Source: Legionellales bacterium
GTDB taxonomy: Bacteria; Pseudomonadota; Gammaproteobacteria; Legionellales; Legionellaceae
Direction of reading: 5' to 3'
Length of the DNA: 10,154 nt
Assembly: GCA_003489505.1 (NCBI GenBank)
Contig: DNMA01000045.1
Coordinates: 1 to 10,154, forward strand
Numbering within the stretch: position 1 is the stretch's first letter; each line of letters opens with the position of its first letter. The translations under genes and the position numbers were made by a program. Positions 6,815 through 10,154 of this stretch are shown one piece after another. The notes beneath the pieces were generated by a model. The model searched no databases, was not told the DNA's origin, and was given only the letters and a program-made list of their open reading frames with translations.

Positions 6815-8134
6815 TTAAGCTTCCTTCGACCAAACAGTTTTGCGTAACTTCCAAAGATTGTCTTCTAATTTCCAAATGTGTGGAGAACGGAAGGAATCAG
6901 CAAGGTTCATAAAATAATCCATGGTTATTTCTGGCTGCTCAAACATTTTGTGCGCTTGAGGAAATTCTTTTTCATTGATACTTAAGTATTGAAAGATTTC
7001 TTTTGCAAAACGGTCAGGGAATTCACCATCATAACGTTTAACCAAGGCAACCCCTTCTTCTCGGTTAATATCACCTGAGCGAATTTCTTGAGCCGCATCA
7101 TAGGTTGCACGCCCAATACCAAATTTGGTAAAAGTGGTGTAATAATGGAAATCATCAATTTTGTCATCGATACTATTGTATTTACTGTAAGTACCTGGTG
7201 TTCTTTCAGGAGAGGCTTGGAACCCACCATGCTCGACTGCATAGTAATAACAACTTTGTGGATGCCATTTTAAATAATATCCTAAATAATGAACCTCAAC
7301 TTTATTTTCAGCCAATTGATGAGGATTAGCTGGCAAGTAAGGGTTTAACTCATATTCATCAACACCATAAAATTCTTTAAGGTCATAAAGTGAAGTACCA
7401 CCTAAATAAATCTCTGATTTATTGTCGGCACTAAAATAAGACCAATCTCTTTGTGCGGTTTCGGTATCTGCTATGGGATTGCCATATTCTGCTTCATTTT
7501 CCCCATAAAAAACCAAAGGAATTTTACTCAATAATGCCATTTTAGGTGCAAACGCTTTTTGACCCATCATAAAAGGCTGGAAAGGATGAAATAAGTTTTC
7601 AACGGCCAGTCGTGTAATTAAACGATGAATTTTTCCATTCGGCGTATTTAAATAGTTATCAAAACCAGCATGCAGCCAGCTCTGGAAGTTTTTCCAGCCC
7701 CATTCAGTATAGACATGTGGTGCCCAAGTAACTGTTAAAGGATGCATCCCGTATTTGTATTTCAAAACATGTGCCGCATAAAAACTATCTTTACCACCAG
7801 AACCTGGCACAACACAGTCATAAGAGCCGTCTTTACTTCGATATTTATCGCATAACTCTTTTAATTGAAGCTCTCTATCACTCCAATCAATCCCCTGATT
7901 TTTTTTCTCAGCATTTTTACAAGCATCACAAACACCATTTTCATCGAAAAAAATAGTTTTTTTAGTACTGGCTGCGGTATGAGAGTATTCCACTGCAGAA
8001 TTGGGTCTTTGATTAGAAATCACACACTTGCTGCAAAATTCAATATTTTGTGGCAAGCCATATTTAGTGACATCAGTGTTATCTTGCTTAAAAAGAGATA
8101 AATCAACTTCTCTTTGTTTAGGATAAGGCTTCAT
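6815..8134 (-). CDS. N-acetyl sugar amidotransferase (WbuX/WbpG/PseA/PtmG family)
   Basis: This enzyme is predicted to convert an N-acetyl group of a nucleotide sugar or nonulosonic acid into N-acetimidoyl (acetamidino), using ATP for activation and ammonia from the HisH/HisF pair. The 439-residue protein has the PP-loop ATP-pyrophosphatase motif SGGKDS at 112-117, preceded by the strand YDCVVPG. Two cysteine pairs flank the N-terminal region, C34/C37 (CSKC) and C69/C72 (CDAC), forming a probable zinc site typical of this family. The C-terminal half contains the characteristic HPQSCYYYAVEHGGFQ and FGIGRATYDAAQEIR segments. Known members include PseA and PtmG of Campylobacter (acetamidino pseudaminic and legionaminic acid) and WbpG of Pseudomonas (acetamidino uronic acid). 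Given the PtmE and NeuA genes next to it, the PtmG-like role on legionaminic acid is the best inference. It overlaps neuA by 17 bases, and GGAG lies ten bases before its ATG. Confidence 0.93.
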   Translation of the reverse strand: MKPYPKQREVDLSLFKQDNTDVTKYGLPQNIEFCSKCVISNQRPNSAVEYSHTAASTKKTIFFDENGVCDACKNAEKKNQGIDWSDRELQLKELCDKYRSKDGSYDCVVPGSGGKDSFYAAHVLKYKYGMHPLTVTWAPHVYTEWGWKNFQSWLHAGFDNYLNTPNGKIHRLITRLAVENLFHPFQPFMMGQKAFAPKMALLSKIPLVFYGENEAEYGNPIADTETAQRDWSYFSADNKSEIYLGGTSLYDLKEFYGVDEYELNPYLPANPHQLAENKVEVHYLGYYLKWHPQSCYYYAVEHGGFQASPERTPGTYSKYNSIDDKIDDFHYYTTFTKFGIGRATYDAAQEIRSGDINREEGVALVKRYDGEFPDRFAKEIFQYLSINEKEFPQAHKMFEQPEITMDYFMNLADSFRSPHIWKLEDNLWKLRKTVWSKEA

Positions 8135-8810
8135 TTGTCAAAATCTCCATATTTAAAGCATTTAAAATTTTAAAATCATTTTCAGTATCTAAATCGATAG
8201 AACGTGTAATTGGCATTTCATAAGCCAGCGTTTGAGCAGTCACAAATCGATTGTGCTCTAATAACCAGGCTTTATCAAAAAAATAGATGGCCCCGTTCAA
8301 TCGATAAGTTTTAGGCAAATCTTGTCTTCTGGTGATATGAATATCATCAAACAATGGAATCAAATGATGATTGGCATCTTTTTTATAAGCCCAAAAAGGA
8401 CTTTCCTCGGTTTGACAAACCGACACACTCGATAATGCTTGAGATGCCAAACATTGCTCAATCAATTCATCGATATCTTGCGTGGTTCTCAATGGTGAGG
8501 TTGGCTGCAATAAAATCCCTTTATCAAACTCAGGCATTCGATTGAAAACATCTTTGACCACCTCAATGGTTGGGGTGTCATCTTCTGCCAAAAAAGCGTC
8601 TCGAATAAAAGGCACCTTTGCACCATAAGCTAAAGACACCTCAGCAATCTTAGCATCATCTGTGGTAACCAAAACCTCATCGATAGATTGAGAACGCAAT
8701 GCAGCTTCAATAGTCCAAGCAATCAATGGCTTACCATGCACCATTTTAATATTTTTATTTTTCACGCCTTTTGAGCCACCACGGGCTGGAATGATTGCGA
8801 TAATTTTCAA
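8118..8810 (-). CDS. neuA: CMP-nonulosonic acid synthetase (acylneuraminate cytidylyltransferase; NeuA/LegF/PtmB type)
   Basis: This cytoplasmic enzyme activates a nonulosonic acid with CTP to give the CMP-sugar donor. The 230-residue length is standard. The hallmark nucleotide-binding motif IIPARGGSKGVKNKNI at 6-21 is complete. It is followed by GKPLIAWTIEAAL (26-38), VLVTTDDAKIAEVS (47-60), LLQPTSPLR (100-108) and RLNGAIYFFD (169-178), all conserved in the family. Translation begins at a TTG (8810) with GAGGT four bases upstream; the only nearby ATG is in another frame, and a later internal start would delete the active site. The gene begins seven bases after the ptmE-like stop. Legionaminic acid rather than Neu5Ac is inferred as substrate from the PtmE-like and amidotransferase neighbours. 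Sequence alone does not exclude pseudaminic or N-acetylneuraminic acid. Confidence 0.93.
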   Translation of the reverse strand: MKIIAIIPARGGSKGVKNKNIKMVHGKPLIAWTIEAALRSQSIDEVLVTTDDAKIAEVSLAYGAKVPFIRDAFLAEDDTPTIEVVKDVFNRMPEFDKGILLQPTSPLRTTQDIDELIEQCLASQALSSVSVCQTEESPFWAYKKDANHHLIPLFDDIHITRRQDLPKTYRLNGAIYFFDKAWLLEHNRFVTAQTLAYEMPITRSIDLDTENDFKILNALNMEILTNEALS

Positions 8811-8814
8811 TTGT

Positions 8815-8819
8815 ACCTC
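8815..8819 (-). promoter_or_regulatory. Ribosome binding site for the TTG start of neuA
   Basis: GAGGT on the minus strand ends four bases before the TTG at 8810 and overlaps the stop codon of the preceding gene. It supports the rare start codon, which is also required to keep the conserved N-terminal motif of the cytidylyltransferase. Confidence 0.6.
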
Positions 8820-9870
8820 ATGATAATAAATCTAAATTCCATTCGGATTGCGCTTTTTTAAGTTCCTCCATGCCCCCCACGTCCATCCAATATTCTCTGA
8901 CAGGAAAAGCACTGACTTTTTCATGATTCTGAATCAGATTTTGAAAAAAATGAGGCATATCTAAATACTGATTTCTGGGAATATATTCCAAGACCTCAGG
9001 CGATAAGGCATAAATCCCTGCATTCACAAAGTATTTCTCGACAGGTTTTTCTTGAATGTCTTGTACAAAGCTGCCATTGAGTTTTAAAACGCCATAGGGA
9101 ACCTGCATTTCATATTCACGAACTGCCATGGTTGCTAGTGAATAATGCTCTTGATGAAACTGTAACAAATTAGAAAAATTAACACGTGTCAGTAAATCAC
9201 CATTCATCACTAAAAATGGCTTGCTAGGCGTAATAGGTAACAAAGACAAAGCCCCTGCCGTACCCAATTGTTTATCTTCACGTATATAATGAATTTCAAT
9301 ATTGTATTTTGAGCCATCACCAAAATAATTTTCAATATGCTCGGATAAATAATTGACTGAGATATAAAATTTTCGAAATCCTTGCTCCATAAAACCATCC
9401 AGAATGTTTTCTAGAATGGGTTTATTGCCTACTTTTAACATCGGCTTCGGACAGTCATTGGTTAATGGGCGCAAGCGCATACCAAGACCACCTGCCATGA
9501 GCACCACAATATTTTCTTTTTCGACATACCCATTAAACTCTTCTAGGGTCACTAAATCGACCAATACACCTTGAGGATTGATAATCGGCATATGATTAAT
9601 GACTTTGCTTCGCATCATCGCTAAAACATCATGCGCTGAAGTTTCAGTACTAGCATAAGTAAAATTTTGATTCATCACAGATTGGACAGACACATCCAAT
9701 GAAAAGCCTTTGAGAATGGCGCGACGAATATCCCCATCGGTGACAATACCTTTTAAATGGCCGTGCTCATCGAGCACCAAGCCCAATTTGAGGCCACAGG
9801 AATCAATGACTTGTATAGCTTGTTTTAAAGTACCATTAAACGGCACCAGCGCATTTTTCCAATGCATCAT
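8818..9870 (-). CDS. ptmE: CBS-domain sugar-phosphate nucleotidylyltransferase (PtmE-like, legionaminic acid precursor pathway)
   Basis: A 350-residue fusion. Residues about 5-58 and 64-115 are two CBS domains, with GIVTDGDIRRAIL (41-53) as the clear signature of the first. Residues 121-345 are a nucleotidylyltransferase of the GlmU/RmlA fold: LMAGGLGMRLRPLT (124-137), PKPMLKVGNKPIL (141-153), the metal-binding aspartate in MNGDLLT (222-228) and EYWMDVGG near the end. In Campylobacter jejuni the protein with this arrangement, PtmE, makes GDP-glucosamine as the first activated sugar of the GDP-linked legionaminic acid route. I infer the same role; the nucleotide used cannot be read directly. 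CBS domains usually bind adenine nucleotides, so allosteric control is possible. The ATG at 9870 has AAGGAG nine bases upstream; a second ATG follows immediately. It overlaps the acyltransferase gene by 35 bases. Confidence 0.88.
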   Translation of the reverse strand: MMHWKNALVPFNGTLKQAIQVIDSCGLKLGLVLDEHGHLKGIVTDGDIRRAILKGFSLDVSVQSVMNQNFTYASTETSAHDVLAMMRSKVINHMPIINPQGVLVDLVTLEEFNGYVEKENIVVLMAGGLGMRLRPLTNDCPKPMLKVGNKPILENILDGFMEQGFRKFYISVNYLSEHIENYFGDGSKYNIEIHYIREDKQLGTAGALSLLPITPSKPFLVMNGDLLTRVNFSNLLQFHQEHYSLATMAVREYEMQVPYGVLKLNGSFVQDIQEKPVEKYFVNAGIYALSPEVLEYIPRNQYLDMPHFFQNLIQNHEKVSAFPVREYWMDVGGMEELKKAQSEWNLDLLS

Positions 9871-10154
9871 GACTATAAACTCCTTTTAAACAAGCTGGAT
9901 TCCCTACTGCTAAATGATTTTCTGGAATATCTTCTAAAACCACAGCACCAGCACCAATGACTGCATTTGCCCCAATCGTAACCCCTGGCAAAATCACAGC
10001 ACCTGCTCCAATAAAAGCATGGGGTTCAATTTTGACCCCACCACAAATCGTGGCTTTGGGACCAATAAAAACATGCTCTGCTATTTGAGTATCATGCTCA
10101 ATAAGCGCACCGGTATTGACTATCACATTCTTTTCAATGTGAACTTTTGGCTGA
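9836..10154 (-). CDS. Sugar acyltransferase, NeuD/PglD/LegH type, partial (5' end outside window)
   Basis: The visible part is 105 residues and the frame stays open to the window edge, so the N-terminus is missing. A GTG at 10126 opens a 96-residue reading frame but is an internal valine: the preceding codons continue the hexapeptide pattern (HIEKNVIVNTGALIEHD). The protein is a left-handed beta-helix built from imperfect hexapeptide repeats such as IGPKATICGGVKI and IGAGAVILPGVTIGANAVIGAGAVV, ending in the typical VGNPA. The histidine of IEHD corresponds to the catalytic histidine of PglD-type acetyltransferases. Full-length relatives are about 200 residues with an N-terminal Rossmann-like domain. 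It may be the LegH-type N-acetyltransferase of the legionaminic acid pathway or an O-acetyltransferase of the NeuD type; the visible part does not decide. About 20 residues follow VGNPA, overlapping the ptmE start by 35 bases. Confidence 0.88.
   Translation of the reverse strand, partial: QPKVHIEKNVIVNTGALIEHDTQIAEHVFIGPKATICGGVKIEPHAFIGAGAVILPGVTIGANAVIGAGAVVLEDIPENHLAVGNPACLKGVYSHDALEKCAGAV

Noticed and set aside
6982..7242. 86-codon minus-strand open frame inside the amidotransferase gene
   Set aside because: It lies wholly within a well-conserved gene in another frame, shows no domain and lacks a ribosome binding site of its own.
9836..10126. Acyltransferase as a complete 96-residue protein starting at GTG 10126
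   Set aside because: The frame continues open upstream to the window edge with in-register hexapeptide residues, so the gene is cut by the window and not naturally short.

Overview
The window is an AT-rich stretch of bacterial chromosome. It holds eleven tightly packed genes, all on the minus strand, and belongs to a surface-polysaccharide (O-antigen or capsule) locus. The gene content points to a nonulosonic acid of the legionaminic acid type that carries an N-acetimidoyl (acetamidino) group and is exported by an ABC transporter. This resembles the poly-legionaminic acid O-chain of Legionella. Low GC, frequent A/T runs and this gene set suggest a gammaproteobacterium, Legionella or a relative. 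The genus is an inference; other legionaminic acid makers (for example Campylobacter and Acinetobacter) use the same enzyme families in other contexts.

Layout in the direction of transcription (right to left). (1) 10154-9836: 3' part of a NeuD/PglD/LegH-type left-handed beta-helix acyltransferase, cut by the window edge. (2) 9870-8818: PtmE-like protein, two CBS domains fused to a sugar-phosphate nucleotidylyltransferase. (3) 8810-8118: NeuA/LegF-type CMP-nonulosonate synthetase with a TTG start. (4) 8134-6815: N-acetyl sugar amidotransferase (WbuX/PseA/PtmG family). (5) 6813-6034: HisF paralogue (WbuZ/HisF2). (6) 6041-5352: HisH-type glutaminase (WbuY/HisH2). (7) 5355-4396 and (8) 4380-3418: two different Gfo/Idh/MocA oxidoreductases. 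(9) 3416-2262: putative glycosyltransferase with sialyltransferase-like motifs. (10) 2252-1431: ABC-2 permease Wzm. (11) 1434-64: ABC ATPase Wzt with a C-terminal glycan-binding domain.

Proposed joint function. PtmE makes the nucleotide-activated amino-sugar precursor. The acyltransferase N- or O-acetylates an intermediate. NeuA activates the finished nonulosonic acid with CMP. The HisH glutaminase supplies ammonia, channelled through the HisF-like barrel to the PP-loop amidotransferase, which turns an N-acetyl group into N-acetimidoyl. The two oxidoreductases probably modify the sugar further; their substrate is unknown. The glycosyltransferase would add the CMP-sugar to the growing chain, and Wzm/Wzt would export the lipid-linked polymer. 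The synthase (NeuB/LegI), the hydrolysing epimerase (NeuC/LegG) and the dehydratase/aminotransferase steps (LegB/LegC) are not in the window and should lie outside it.

Genes overlap or are separated by at most 15 bases. No internal promoter or terminator is apparent, so this looks like the interior and perhaps the 3' end of one long operon. Only bases 1-63 are free of a recognised gene. I found no RNA gene, insertion sequence, CRISPR array or attachment site.
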